NCBI RefSeq assembly: GCF_004151275.2
Contig: NZ_CP130821.1
Span: forward strand, 2,232,001 to 2,296,000
Direction of reading: 5' to 3'
Length of the DNA: 64,000 nucleotides
DNA from: Flavobacterium dauae
GTDB lineage: Bacteria; Bacteroidota; Bacteroidia; Flavobacteriales; Flavobacteriaceae
Each line of letters begins with the position of its first letter. Within the stretch, counting starts at the first letter, position 1. The notes below the pieces were generated by a model. It searched no databases and had not been told where the DNA came from. It saw only the letters and a list, made by a program, of their open reading frames with translations. Shown here piece after piece: positions 43,156 to 53,790 of this stretch. Position numbers and translations under genes: made by a program.

Positions 43156-44064
43156 TTCTCTTATTAACGGTAAAGTGGAACAACGTAAAAGTCCTTCTTG
43201 TTTAGAAATTTCTGCATACGGAATTTCTTCTACGGTGAAGCCGTTTTCACGTAACCAGTTGTTTAAACGGGTAAAATTGCGTTCGGAAACCACTACATCT
43301 TTATCGATAGAAAAAACGTTAGAATTCATATAATACATTTCTTCACGTTCGATATGAAACAGATTTTCTCTGCCAAATAGGTTTACCAAATACATATAAT
43401 CTGCTTCTTCGCGAAAGCCCGATTTATAGATAATTCCTTTGTTTGATCCTACCGGCTGAAAACAACAATCTAAATGCAGGGCGTTATCGCGTGGTTCTAT
43501 TTTAGATTTTACCAAATCAAACTCCTTTACAATTTTATGCGGAAACAAGTCTTTTATAAACTGTACACCAGCCATATTGGTACGTGCGGTAATAAAATCT
43601 TTGTAATCGCTGCCTTTGTAGGTGCCTATAAAAATATGATCGTTATAAAGCATTACATCGCCACCTTCGATATGAACTTCTTCTGGCGGACGCACTACTT
43701 TTGTTGGATCCATTTGATCGATTACATACTGAATGGCGTCTAATTCACGCTCGCGATCGGGCAAAATATTGGCTTTTATAAAAATATCGTCAATCACAAA
43801 ACCAATATCTCTACTAAAGATCTGATTGTAATTTTCGATAACTTCCGGACGGTAAACTTTTACATCATATTTTTTAAAAACTTCGTTAAAAGCATCCATT
43901 TCTTTAATCATATCCTCTTCTACCGGATAAGTGCCTGCCTTGATATGCTCTAACGATTTTGGATCGTACGCTTCGTCAATTGTCGGTGTTGGGCCATTAC
44001 TTTGTGCGGTTCCAAGTATTACGGCCTTAAGCCTTGAAGTTTCGTCGGTTACATGTAATTTCAT
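43153..44064 (-). CDS. DDAH-like arginine deiminase-family amidinohydrolase
   Basis: The 303-residue protein has the pentein fold signatures: FSRDIGFVIDD with IKANIL, EGGDVMLYND, LHLDCCFQPVG containing the catalytic His and GLLRCSTLPLIRE with the nucleophile Cys295. These match dimethylarginine dimethylaminohydrolase or the arginine deiminase-related branch, which hydrolyse guanidinium to release citrulline and an amine or ammonia. With ctlX it would act on arginine-derived compounds. A -7 box TATATTTG (44087-44094, minus strand) lies 23 bp upstream. Confidence 0.88.
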   Translation of the reverse strand: MKLHVTDETSRLKAVILGTAQSNGPTPTIDEAYDPKSLEHIKAGTYPVEEDMIKEMDAFNEVFKKYDVKVYRPEVIENYNQIFSRDIGFVIDDIFIKANILPDRERELDAIQYVIDQMDPTKVVRPPEEVHIEGGDVMLYNDHIFIGTYKGSDYKDFITARTNMAGVQFIKDLFPHKIVKEFDLVKSKIEPRDNALHLDCCFQPVGSNKGIIYKSGFREEADYMYLVNLFGRENLFHIEREEMYYMNSNVFSIDKDVVVSERNFTRLNNWLRENGFTVEEIPYAEISKQEGLLRCSTLPLIRE

Positions 44065-44086
44065 AATCTGATATTTAGATACTACG

Positions 44087-44094
44087 CAAATATA
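44087..44094 (-). promoter_or_regulatory. -7 box (TATATTTG) of the DDAH-like gene
   Basis: Exact TANNTTTG match on the minus strand, 23 bp upstream of the ATG at 44064. Confidence 0.6.
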
Positions 44095-44128
44095 AGAAGT
44101 TCTTTGCTGTTATGCTATTAAAAACAGA

Positions 44129-44158
44129 AAAGCCAAATCTCTTTTGATTTGGCTTTTT
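44129..44158. terminator. Terminator after gltA
   Basis: 12-bp stem AAAAGCCAAATC / GATTTGGCTTTT, loop TCTTTT. On the minus strand it follows the gltA stop and ends in T-rich DNA. Confidence 0.85.
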
Positions 44159-44176
44159 GATCTATAAATGGATCGA

Positions 44177-45460
44177 TTATCTTTGTGATATTTCTTTGAA
44201 TGGACGCAATGGTTCGCCAACATAAACCTGACGCGGACGACCGATTGGCTCTTTGTTTATACGCATTTCTTTCCATTGTGCTACCCAACCCGGTAAACGA
44301 CCAATAGCAAACATTACGGTAAACATTTCAGTTGGAATTCCTAATGCACGATAAATGATTCCTGAATAGAAATCAACATTTGGATATAAGTTACGTGCTA
44401 CAAAGTATTCATCTTTCAACGCCATTTCTTCTAAATCTTTGGCGATTTTTAAAATAGGATCATCAACACCTAATTCTGCTAAAACTTCGTCTGCTGCTTT
44501 TTTAATGATACGTGCACGTGGGTCAAAGTTTTTGTAAACTCTGTGTCCAAAACCCATTAAGCGGAACGGATCGTTTTTATCTTTAGCTTTAGCCAAATAT
44601 TTATTGGCATCACCACCATCTTTCTGAATTTCTTCTAACATTTCTAAAACTGCTTGGTTTGCACCGCCATGCAATGGTCCCCAAAGAGCAGAAACACCGG
44701 CTGAAATAGAGGCAAATAAGCCAGCATGAGAAGAACCTACCATACGAACTGTAGATGTAGAACAGTTTTGTTCATGATCGGCGTGCAAAATAAACAATTT
44801 ATCAATTGCGTTTAACACCACCGGATTAACTTTATAAGGCCCTGTTGGCAATTTAAACATCAATTGTAAAAAGTTATCTACATAAGGCAAAGTGTTATCG
44901 TAGTAATTTAATGGATATCCGTTAATTTTTCTGTATGTCCAAGTAGCAACAATCAAGAATTTCCCCATGATTTTACAAACTGCTTCATACATATCTTTTT
45001 CGCTGTCTGCGTTTACAACTTTAGGATTAAAAGCGGTTAAAGCACACGTTAACGATGCCAAAATACCCATTGGGTGTGCATGTTTAGGAAAACCGTCGAT
45101 AATCCCTTTCATTTCTTCATTAACCAATGTGTGCTTACGGATGTCGTTTTCAAATTTTTCAATTTGTACTTTGGTTGGTAATTCTCCAAAAATCACTAAA
45201 TAAGCCACTTCTAAAAAGTTTGACTTTTCAGCTAAATCCTCGATAGAATATCCGCGGTATCTTAAAATTCCTTCTTCACCATCTAAAAAAGTAATGGCAC
45301 TTTTACATGAACCTGAATTTTTATATCCCGGATCTAATGTTATTGCTCCGGTTAAAGCTCTTAACTTTTCAATATCGATAGCTACTTCGTTCTCGGTCCC
45401 AACAATTACAGGCAATTCAAACGTTTTGTCATCTATAGCTATAGTCGCAGTTTTTGACAT
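44177..45460 (-). CDS. gltA: Citrate synthase
   Basis: The 427-residue type II enzyme condenses oxaloacetate and acetyl-CoA. Catalytic His in SALWGPLHGGANQAV and in MGFGHRVYKNFDPRA, and Asp in NVDFYSGI are all intact. The N-terminal beta domain (TIAIDDKTFELPVIVG) marks a hexameric, NADH-regulated type. It sits between the DDAH-like gene and eno on the same strand; each has its own terminator. Confidence 0.97.
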   Translation of the reverse strand: MSKTATIAIDDKTFELPVIVGTENEVAIDIEKLRALTGAITLDPGYKNSGSCKSAITFLDGEEGILRYRGYSIEDLAEKSNFLEVAYLVIFGELPTKVQIEKFENDIRKHTLVNEEMKGIIDGFPKHAHPMGILASLTCALTAFNPKVVNADSEKDMYEAVCKIMGKFLIVATWTYRKINGYPLNYYDNTLPYVDNFLQLMFKLPTGPYKVNPVVLNAIDKLFILHADHEQNCSTSTVRMVGSSHAGLFASISAGVSALWGPLHGGANQAVLEMLEEIQKDGGDANKYLAKAKDKNDPFRLMGFGHRVYKNFDPRARIIKKAADEVLAELGVDDPILKIAKDLEEMALKDEYFVARNLYPNVDFYSGIIYRALGIPTEMFTVMFAIGRLPGWVAQWKEMRINKEPIGRPRQVYVGEPLRPFKEISQR

Positions 45461-45691
45461 ATATTTTTTGTTTATTTTTTATTTTGTTTTTAGCGAATTT
45501 ACTAAAAATGTTTTACTTAATAAAGCGTAAATGTATAAATAATTCTTATTAAATAGTGATTTAAACCATTATAAACCTAAGATGTAACCGTTTTAGAGCT
45601 ACCACTTTTAAAGTATTTATGATTTTTTTTACAAATTCATAAAATTCACTGATTAGTATTATGATATTAGAAACAAAACCTATTAAAAAAC

Positions 45692-45718
45692 AAAAAAGAC
45701 GCATAAGCATCTTTTTTT
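45692..45718 (-). terminator. Terminator after eno
   Basis: On the minus strand AAAAAAAGATGC / GCGTCTTTTTT with a 4-nt loop and one G-U pair, ending in T. Confidence 0.7.
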
Positions 45719-45736
45719 GTTAATTTATTTAAAAAA

Positions 45737-47035
<1,299 letters not shown>

Positions 47036-47061
47036 TTAATTGTGTTGTTTAATTTGTTTTG

Positions 47062-47069
47062 CAAATGTA
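47062..47069 (-). promoter_or_regulatory. -7 box (TACATTTG) of eno
   Basis: Exact TANNTTTG match 30 bp upstream of the eno ATG on the minus strand. Confidence 0.6.
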
Positions 47070-47191
47070 CTTATTTGATTGATAAAAAAAAAGAAGTAAT
47101 TTTAAGGTAAATCTTTAATAATCCGTTAAACGTTTTTTCTTTTATAAAATATATCGTAACTTAGTAAAAACTATTCTATTCTGTAAAGAAA

Positions 47192-47305
47192 ATGAAGCTT
47201 TCAAACTATTATTTTAAAAATAATCGGTTGAATCGACTTTTACTGTCGTTGCAATACCTGCATGACGATACTTTCTTAAAAAGCTCTAAAGAGTTCATTT
47301 CTTAA
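47192..47305 (+). CDS. Possible 37-residue small protein
   Basis: The intergenic space between eno and the GreA-like gene (about 440 bp) holds one short frame from ATG 47192, encoding a basic N-terminus then NRLLLSLQYLHDDTFLKS. Its stop is followed at once by a hairpin CCCTGTC (47307-47313) / GACAGGG (47323-47329), like a terminator. No ribosome-binding site or homologue is evident. Rest of the gap looks empty. Confidence 0.2.
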   Translation: MKLSNYYFKNNRLNRLLLSLQYLHDDTFLKSSKEFIS

Positions 47306-47473
47306 ACCCTGTCACGACTCTAGACAGGGAACTATGTTTATCGATAACTAATTTTATTCAATAACTTTCTTTTGTATTTGATGATATCATTAAATAAGGT
47401 TGTATGCAGCTTAATTTAGTGAAGAGTCAGATTAAAGCATCATATATGAAAGATACAAAAATTAAAAAATAAT

Positions 47474-47851
47474 ATGTCAAACATCATTTTAACAACAGGA
47501 ACATACGATTTAATTAAAGATCATATCCGCAGAAAAAAAGTAACTCTAAAAGAAGAAGAAATTTTAACAAAAGAACTTAAAAATGCACAACAAGTGTTAC
47601 GTCGCGAATTACCGCAAGATATTGTTTGTGTCAACAGTATAGTTACTTATAAAAACCAACTAACAAACGAAGAAAAAACAGTTACATTTGTTGGACCAAA
47701 AAAATCGAAACCTAGTAAAAATAAAATTTCAATATTAAGCGATGAAGGAATTGCCATGGTGGGATACAAAACGGGGGATATTATTGAATGGCCGGCAAAA
47801 AAAGGTGATTTAAAATTAGAAATTTTAAAAGTTGAACATATTGATAAATAA
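47474..47851 (+). CDS. GreA/GreB-family transcription factor
   Basis: The 125-residue protein has the C-terminal FKBP-like domain of GreA (LSDEGIAMVGYKTGDIIEWPAKKG) and a short N-terminal helix pair in place of the long coiled coil. It therefore resembles Rnk or short Gre-like factors that bind RNA polymerase near the secondary channel. The N-terminal segment KKVTLKEEEILTKELKNAQQ is too short for full GreA cleavage-stimulating activity. It ends at a strong terminator. Confidence 0.8.
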   Translation: MSNIILTTGTYDLIKDHIRRKKVTLKEEEILTKELKNAQQVLRRELPQDIVCVNSIVTYKNQLTNEEKTVTFVGPKKSKPSKNKISILSDEGIAMVGYKTGDIIEWPAKKGDLKLEILKVEHIDK

Positions 47852-47861
47852 ACATCAAAAG

Positions 47862-47886
47862 CCTCGTTAGTATAACGAGGTTTTTT
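47862..47886 (+). terminator. Terminator after the GreA-like gene
   Basis: CCTCGTTA / TAACGAGG 8-bp stem, 3-nt loop, six T. The convergent hypothetical gene ends at 47885 inside its T-run. Confidence 0.88.
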
Positions 47887-48595
47887 ATTGGCTATAATTT
47901 TTCTGTGAAATACTATATTTTATATTATCTAAATAAAAAAAGTATAATAAAGCTGTAAACATGAAAATGATGAAATGCAGAGAGCCGTAACTGTTTTCTA
48001 AAAATAAAATTACTAAAACAAACGAAGCTACCGTTGAAAGTATCCGGGTTTTGTAAGTGCTTTTTTCTACTTGTAAATCTTTAAAATAAACCAAAGAATT
48101 TATTGTTGAAGAAAGCCCAATCATAAAAGCCAAAGGTGCTAATTCATTTTCTTGTTGTACTACTGAAAACACTAAAATTACCAAAGAAACAAGTAAACTT
48201 ATAATTGATGTTTTGTTATTTTTTAACGTAATCATTTCTTGCTGATAAATATCTTTTCCAAACAAGACATATTCTTCAACAGTTAGTTTTACACTTCGCA
48301 AGTAATCAGTTCGTAAACTATCGTAGAAAAAAAACAGTAAATTTCTATGATTAAGATGTAAACCTATAAAAATTTCTTTACGTTTTCTATCTTCTTCTGT
48401 AATATAAATAGTTGTTTTATAAGGATAAACCTTTCCTAATACAAAAGTAAGTTTTTGTACATCATCAGGTATTTCAATAATTGAAGTTCCTTGTGCTAAA
48501 AATTTAGTAAATAACACACCATCTACATACAACTTGATGTTTCTTAAAGAAAACCAACCGTAAACAAATATAGTTTTGATCTTTAAAGTCAGCAT
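47885..48595 (-). CDS. Hypothetical membrane protein
   Basis: The 236-residue protein has an N-terminal ~110-residue soluble part with beta-rich text (IKLYVDGVLFTK, IIEIPDDVQKL) and three to four membrane segments in the C-terminal half (about 130-150, 158-175, 190-225). Family not recognised. It is AT-rich and lies alone between two terminators. The gene is convergent with the GreA-like gene. Confidence 0.7.
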   Translation of the reverse strand: MLTLKIKTIFVYGWFSLRNIKLYVDGVLFTKFLAQGTSIIEIPDDVQKLTFVLGKVYPYKTTIYITEEDRKRKEIFIGLHLNHRNLLFFFYDSLRTDYLRSVKLTVEEYVLFGKDIYQQEMITLKNNKTSIISLLVSLVILVFSVVQQENELAPLAFMIGLSSTINSLVYFKDLQVEKSTYKTRILSTVASFVLVILFLENSYGSLHFIIFMFTALLYFFYLDNIKYSISQKNYSQ

Positions 48596-48646
48596 AACTA
48601 TTTTAGTTTAAGAAACTTAAAAATAATAAAAAATTGAAAAAAAACA

Positions 48647-48681
48647 AAACCCTTTCAGTATTTTGAATACTGAAAGGGTTT
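48647..48681. terminator. Terminator after carA
   Basis: 16-bp perfect stem AAACCCTTTCAGTATT / AATACTGAAAGGGTTT, loop TTG, flanked by A- and T-rich runs; one of the strongest hairpins in the window. Confidence 0.9.
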
Positions 48682-48700
48682 CTATTACATAGAAACTTAA

Positions 48701-49813
48701 TTAAGCTTCTTTTTGCTCTTTCATATAAGTAACAAACTCATCAAATAAATATTTAGAATCGTTTGGTCCGGGTGATGATTCCGGGTGGTATTGTACCGAA
48801 AATACCTGTTTATCTTTTAAACGCATTCCGGCAACGGTATTGTCATTTAAATGATAATGTGTAATTTCTAAATTCGGGTTTTGTTCCACTTCCTCACGTA
48901 CTACAGCAAAACCGTGGTTTTGAGAAGTAATTTCGCCTTTACCTGAAATCGCATTCATAATTGGATGGTTGATTCCGCGGTGACCGTTAAACATTTTATA
49001 GGTATTTACACCTTGAGTCAATCCGATTAATTGATGCCCCAAACAAATTCCAAAAACCGGTTTGTTAGTAGCGATGATCTCTTTTACTGTTTCAATAACT
49101 CCTGTTAAAGGTTGTGGATCTCCGGGACCATTAGACAAGAAATATCCATCGGGATTAAAATCGTTTAAATCTTCTAATGTTGCGTTATAAGGATATACTT
49201 TTACATAGCAATCGCGTGCTGCCAAACAACGCAGAATATTTGTTTTAATACCAAAATCTAAAGCAGCTACTTTATACGTTGCATTTTCATCGCCATAGAA
49301 GTAAGGTTCTTTTGTAGAAACTGCTGAAGCTAGTTCCAATCCTTTCATATCGGGAACGGCAGCCAATATTTCTTTTAATTCCTCAATTGATTTTCCGTCG
49401 GTAGAAATCACCGCGTTCATTGCACCGTTATCGCGAATGTAGCTTACTAACGCACGCGTATCAACATCGGAAACAGCCACTAGATTTTTCTTTTCGAAAT
49501 AATCATATAAAGAGCCTTCGGCATCCGGACGTGAATAATCAGTGCTAAAGTTTTTACAAACCAAACCTGCAATTTTGATTCCGTCAGAATCTACTTCGTC
49601 TGCATGTACCCCATAATTTCCAATATGTGCTACGGTTGACAACATGATTTGACCGTAATACGAAGGATCTGTAAAAATTTCCTGATAACCGGTTACGCCT
49701 GTGTTAAAACAGATTTCACCCGTTGTTGTTCCTTTAATACCTACCGATTTTCCATGAAAAATTGTTCCGTCGCTTAAAAGAACAACGGCTTTATCTTTAG
49801 AAGTATATTTCAT
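48701..49813 (-). CDS. carA: Carbamoyl-phosphate synthase small (glutaminase) subunit
   Basis: The 370-residue subunit has an N-terminal CPSase_sm domain (LSDGTIFHGKSVG, TGEICFNTGVTGYQEIFTDPSY) and a C-terminal class I glutaminase. The nucleophile is Cys257 in FGICLGHQLIG, with His and Glu in QYHPESSPGP. It releases ammonia from glutamine for CarB, giving carbamoyl phosphate for arginine and pyrimidines. carB is not downstream here. Its -7 box TAATTTTG is at 49837-49844. Upstream the genome is interrupted by element 2. Confidence 0.97.
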   Translation of the reverse strand: MKYTSKDKAVVLLSDGTIFHGKSVGIKGTTTGEICFNTGVTGYQEIFTDPSYYGQIMLSTVAHIGNYGVHADEVDSDGIKIAGLVCKNFSTDYSRPDAEGSLYDYFEKKNLVAVSDVDTRALVSYIRDNGAMNAVISTDGKSIEELKEILAAVPDMKGLELASAVSTKEPYFYGDENATYKVAALDFGIKTNILRCLAARDCYVKVYPYNATLEDLNDFNPDGYFLSNGPGDPQPLTGVIETVKEIIATNKPVFGICLGHQLIGLTQGVNTYKMFNGHRGINHPIMNAISGKGEITSQNHGFAVVREEVEQNPNLEITHYHLNDNTVAGMRLKDKQVFSVQYHPESSPGPNDSKYLFDEFVTYMKEQKEA

Positions 49814-49836
49814 TATTATTGTGATGTTTCAGTGTA

Positions 49837-49844
49837 CAAAATTA
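49837..49844 (-). promoter_or_regulatory. -7 box (TAATTTTG) of carA
   Basis: Exact TANNTTTG match 24 bp upstream of the carA ATG on the minus strand. Confidence 0.55.
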
Positions 49845-49991
49845 ATACAAATACTTTAAAAAAAAAAGATTAATAAAAAGCAAAGATAAGCAAAACGGTT
49901 AAACCCGTTACTATACAACGCTTTATAAAAATGTAGTCTTAATTTGAAATTCGGTGTCTGATAAGTTTTGGTCGAGAAAATACAAAGTTAG

Positions 49992-50007
49992 GTTACTAAT
50001 TCGTTAC
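49992..50007 (+). repeat. Candidate attachment/arm motif of element 2
   Basis: GTTACTAATTCGTTAC, the third copy of the GTTAC...GTTAC motif (see 22997 and 38054), 116 bp before integrase 2. Confidence 0.45.
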
Positions 50008-50122
50008 CGATTTATACAAGTAACATTTTTATCTAACAGGTTATATTTCAATATTTTGCACTCTTTTTTACATTCCCTTGTAACTCAAAGTAATTTAATT
50101 TTAAACATTAAACATTTGAGTT

Positions 50123-51373
50123 ATGGAACAAGCGAAAAAATCGACGTTCAAACTACTTTTCTATTTGAAAAAGAACGAACCGAAAAAGAACGGTAATGCT
50201 CCCATTATGGCACGTATTACCATTGACGGAGTTGCTAAAACATTGGGGACAAAGTTAGAAATTAATGCAGATAATTGGGATTTAAAGTTCGGGAGAGTTT
50301 TAGGCAAGAGTACCCAAGCATTAAGCATCAACCAAAAATTAGACAACATACGGGGGCGTATCGACAAGATTTATGAAGATATGCTGAAACACGAGGGTTT
50401 TGCAACAGCCCAAAAAGTAAAGCTGTCATTTTTGGGTGTCGGTGTAATGGACGATGCAATACTTAAAGTTTTCAACGACCAAAACGAAGAATTTAAAAGA
50501 TTGGTCGAGAAAGAGGAACGTTCACAAAGTACCTACAACAAGTATATCACAGTTTACAATCATCTTACCACGTTTATAAAAGAACGCTATCATCGTGATG
50601 ATATGGCTTTTCGGGAATTGACTGCCGATTTTATCCGTGAATTTGATTTTTACCTCCGGTACGATTTACAGTGTGCTCATAATACCGTTTGGATTTACAC
50701 GATGCCTGTTTTGAGCTTGGTAGAACTTGCTATCAAAAAAGGTTTGATACGTGATAATCCGTTTGAGGATTACGAAATCAGTATGGAAGAAACCGACAGA
50801 GGTTACATACTGAAAGAAGACGTAGAAAAGCTAATGATGTGCAAGCCAACGCACAAAAGGTATGAGCTTGTAAAGGATATTTTCATTTTTAGTTGTTTTA
50901 CCGGACTTGCTTATGCGGATATTAAAAAATTGACAAGGAATAATATTCAGTCTTTCTTTGACGGTCATCAATGGATTATCAGCAGAAGAAAGAAATCAGA
51001 TATTGCTTCCAATGTTCGGTTAATGGAAATCCCTAAACGTATCATAGAAAAGTATATTGGCACTACCCGTAATGAATTTATCTTTCCGGTTCCTACCAAC
51101 GTAACCTGCAATAATCACGTTACCAAACTGATTGAAACAGCAGAAATCATTACAGAGCAAAAAGTAACTTTCCACACGGCAAGACATACTTTCGGCACAA
51201 TGTTTTTAACGGAGGGCGTACCGCTTGAAAGTTTAAGTAAAATGATGGGGCATAAAAATATTTCTACCACACAGATTTATGCTAAAATCACAAGCCAAAA
51301 AATCAGTAAGGATATGGATTTAGTTACTCCGAAATTTAAGGCTATGGAAGAAGCATTTTTGACAGCTATCTAA
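50123..51373 (+). CDS. Tyrosine recombinase/integrase of element 2
   Basis: The 416-residue protein has the same three-domain plan and length as the one at 23126: N-terminal FKLLFYLKKNEPKKNG, core domain with KYITVYNHLTTF and catalytic FHTARHTFGTMF, MGHKNISTTQIYAKI with Tyr386. The usual Arg I position reads FTGLAYAD (Ala). The proteins are clearly paralogous but diverged, so the two elements were acquired separately. A terminator follows. Confidence 0.93.
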   Translation: MEQAKKSTFKLLFYLKKNEPKKNGNAPIMARITIDGVAKTLGTKLEINADNWDLKFGRVLGKSTQALSINQKLDNIRGRIDKIYEDMLKHEGFATAQKVKLSFLGVGVMDDAILKVFNDQNEEFKRLVEKEERSQSTYNKYITVYNHLTTFIKERYHRDDMAFRELTADFIREFDFYLRYDLQCAHNTVWIYTMPVLSLVELAIKKGLIRDNPFEDYEISMEETDRGYILKEDVEKLMMCKPTHKRYELVKDIFIFSCFTGLAYADIKKLTRNNIQSFFDGHQWIISRRKKSDIASNVRLMEIPKRIIEKYIGTTRNEFIFPVPTNVTCNNHVTKLIETAEIITEQKVTFHTARHTFGTMFLTEGVPLESLSKMMGHKNISTTQIYAKITSQKISKDMDLVTPKFKAMEEAFLTAI

Positions 51374-51394
51374 TTACATTCAAACAGATAAATG

Positions 51395-51424
51395 AACAGA
51401 ACTTAACGGTTCTGTTTTTTTTTT
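51395..51424 (+). terminator. Terminator after integrase 2
   Basis: AACAGAAC / GTTCTGTT 8-bp stem with a 6-nt loop and ten T. Confidence 0.85.
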
Positions 51425-51903
51425 GCTCAATTTTTAACCGCCAAAGCACATTTACCTCCCTTTCCGATTTCCTTGCTGTAAAAGAGCTTTCGGCTATTTC
51501 TGAAACAGAAATTTGAAAAATGCCTCTCCGCTCATTCCTCTCTCCAACATTTTTAAAATCCCTGTTAGGTGCGGCTTTCAGAGCCACACAATTAAAAAAA
51601 ACATTTATCAATTCAGTGAAATAGAAGTGTTATTTCAATTCACAACAGACCATTTTCTAATGCAATTTTCTCGGCTTCCACATTTTTTTTATTCAAAGAA
51701 GCCTGTATGCCTTTTTGTCCCATTTCAAGAGCAAAGGTATTTCCGTGTTCTTAACGCCGCCAAAAGGTCACGCAAGTTTGAAAAAAAATCTCCACCCCTT
51801 GGGTAGTATTTGTTTTTCAAAACCTTGTGTCAGCTAAACACGAACCTTTTATGCTCGTGAAACGAAACATAGCATACTCCGGCTCTTTGGACGAATAAAA
51901 AAA
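51425..51903. other. Long non-coding leader of the ssb operon
   Basis: About 480 bp with no gene I can support. A 97-codon frame at 51513 has no coding character. The stretch includes GC-richer patches (GCCGCCAAAAGGTCACGC near 51752). It is likely the promoter region of the following operon. Confidence 0.4.
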
Positions 51904-52026
51904 ATGTCAGTTATGAAAATTATAAGCATTGAAAATGGTAATGAAACGAAACAGCACCTCCTCTCATTACCAAATAAATCAAAAAAAATTAAATCAAAAT
52001 CAATCACTAAAAATCAGCAAAGATGA
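51904..52026 (+). CDS. Possible 40-residue leader peptide of ssb
   Basis: ATG 51904 opens a frame of 40 codons (MSVMKIISIENGNE, Lys/Ser-rich end KSKSITKNQQR) whose stop TGA overlaps the ssb start (ATGA at 52023). The overlap is the pattern of translational coupling. No homology is known to me. Confidence 0.3.
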   Translation: MSVMKIISIENGNETKQHLLSLPNKSKKIKSKSITKNQQR

Positions 52027-52415
52027 ACATCACAGGAAGACTGACAAGAAATGCGGAAGTACGCACCTTGTCGAACGAAAAACAGGTAGTAAACTTTTCA
52101 GTAGCGGTAAACGACAGCTACCAAAACAAAGAGGGCGAACGTATTGAACAGACTGCATTTTTCGATTGCTCGTATTGGATAACCCCCAACGTGGCAAGGC
52201 TACTGACCAAAGGCTCTTTGGTAGAACTCACAGGCAGGATAAGTGTAAGAGCGTGGACGGATATGGACGGTAAGGCACGTGCAGGACTGAATTTTCACAC
52301 CTCACAAATCAAATTTCACGGAGGTGGTCAGAGAATTGAAACCATACAGGGTACTGCACAATCAACAAATAGCAATGCAGTTAAGAACGAAACAGAGGAC
52401 GACCTCCCATTTTAA
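52023..52415 (+). CDS. ssb: Single-stranded DNA-binding protein
   Basis: The 130-residue protein has the OB fold opening MNITGRLTRNAEVR, the strand VVNFSVAVNDSY and LTGRISVRAWTDMDGKARAGL, and the acidic tip DDLPF that binds partner proteins. It differs from the usual chromosomal SSB in length and is typical of plasmid/ICE-borne SSB, protecting single-stranded DNA during transfer. Confidence 0.92.
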   Translation: MNITGRLTRNAEVRTLSNEKQVVNFSVAVNDSYQNKEGERIEQTAFFDCSYWITPNVARLLTKGSLVELTGRISVRAWTDMDGKARAGLNFHTSQIKFHGGGQRIETIQGTAQSTNSNAVKNETEDDLPF

Positions 52416-52459
52416 CAACGAGTATTCAATCATTTTTTAACATCAAAATTTTAAGCATT

Positions 52460-53533
52460 ATGGCACACAACATCAATTACAACGAGAGAACAGGACGTTA
52501 TTCATTCTTTAGCGTTCAGCAAAAAGCGTGGCACGGTTTAGGGCAAATCGTGGAGCAATACCCGACAAGTGCAGAGGCAATCAAACACGCAGGGTTAGAC
52601 TATGAAGTCGTAAAATCCCCACTGTTTACAAAGGGTTCAAACATTATCGAAACCGCACAGGGTATGGAGATAGGCAGTAGCGAATTGGAAGTACCTAACT
52701 ATTTCGCCAACATACGCACCGATAATAATGCAGTATTGGGCGTAGTCGGTAAAGACTACCACATCGTACAAAACCGTGAAGCGTTCAATTTCTTTGATGC
52801 TATTGTAGGCGGTGGCGAGGGTATTTTATACGAAACCGCAGGAGCATTGGGCAAAGGGGAACGCATTTTTATTACAGCAAAACTACCCGATTATATAAGG
52901 GTTGGTAATGGCGATGACGTGACAGAAAAATATATCTTCCTCACAACTTCCCACGACGGTAGCGGAAGTATCACGGCAGCATTTACGCCTATCCGTATCG
53001 TTTGCCAAAACACCCTAAATGCAAGTTTACGGAATATGACCAACGTTGTGCGTATCAAACATACATCAGGGGCAAAACAACGTATCGAAAACGCTCACAA
53101 GATTATGGGGTTAGCCAACACGTTGAGCGACCAGTTAGAGGGCATTTTCAATGCGTGGACAAAGGTAAAAGTAACTGACAGAGAAGTACGAAAGTTAATC
53201 CAAATGGCACTTTGCCCGAACAAAGAAACCCTTGACCTTATCAATAAAGGTGCGGAAGAAGAAATTTCCACCGTGTTTAAAAACACCGTAGAGGACGCAT
53301 TTGCTTACGCTATGGTAAGCGACACCCAACAAATGGACACGACCAAAGGCACATTATTCGGAGCATACAATGCTGTGACAGGCTACTATCAGAACGTCAA
53401 AAAATACAACGATGACGAAACCAAGTTACAGAATATCGTATTGGGTGGAACGGCACAACGCAGGTCGCAGAAAGCATTTGACTTGTGTACTGCCTTTGCA
53501 ACAGACGGTGCAGAAATCCTAAACTTTAATTAA
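52460..53533 (+). CDS. DUF932-domain protein (plasmid/phage-type)
   Basis: The 357-residue protein matches DUF932 (phage/plasmid-like TIGR03299-type): KAWHGLGQIVEQYPTSAEA near the start, VGKDYHIVQNREAFNFFDAI and ITAKLPDYIRVG, FTPIRIVCQNTLNASL. Such genes are common on conjugative elements and have no confirmed function. It follows ssb by 44 bp and continues the same operon. Confidence 0.88.
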   Translation: MAHNINYNERTGRYSFFSVQQKAWHGLGQIVEQYPTSAEAIKHAGLDYEVVKSPLFTKGSNIIETAQGMEIGSSELEVPNYFANIRTDNNAVLGVVGKDYHIVQNREAFNFFDAIVGGGEGILYETAGALGKGERIFITAKLPDYIRVGNGDDVTEKYIFLTTSHDGSGSITAAFTPIRIVCQNTLNASLRNMTNVVRIKHTSGAKQRIENAHKIMGLANTLSDQLEGIFNAWTKVKVTDREVRKLIQMALCPNKETLDLINKGAEEEISTVFKNTVEDAFAYAMVSDTQQMDTTKGTLFGAYNAVTGYYQNVKKYNDDETKLQNIVLGGTAQRRSQKAFDLCTAFATDGAEILNFN

Positions 53534-53584
53534 ATAACCACAGGCTACCACCGATTAAGGTGGTAGCCTATAATAACAAGCAAT

Positions 53585-53779
53585 ATGAAAGCAGAAACAA
53601 TAGAGCAGGCAAAAGATATGGCTAAAGCAAAGAGCCTTGACAAGGAACACAAAGACGAAAGCATACATATTATTTACTGCTATCGTACAGGGTATTACTA
53701 TGTGGATACAGACGGCTTAGTACGCCTTTGGGAAAAATCTTACGGCTACTATGTAAACGGAGTTTATACTAACCACTAA
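53585..53779 (+). CDS. Small hypothetical protein
   Basis: A 64-residue protein with a clear ATG and two halves: a charged helix (KAETIEQAKDMAKAKS) and an aromatic beta-strand part (YCYRTGYYYVDTDG). It is the first of several small genes between DUF932 and the PRTRC cassette. No family recognised. Confidence 0.65.
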   Translation: MKAETIEQAKDMAKAKSLDKEHKDESIHIIYCYRTGYYYVDTDGLVRLWEKSYGYYVNGVYTNH

Positions 53780-53790
53780 AACATCGAATT

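Noticed and set aside
51513..51806. 97-codon open frame after integrase 2
   Set aside because: Composition and hydrophobic text look random; no ribosome-binding site or family.
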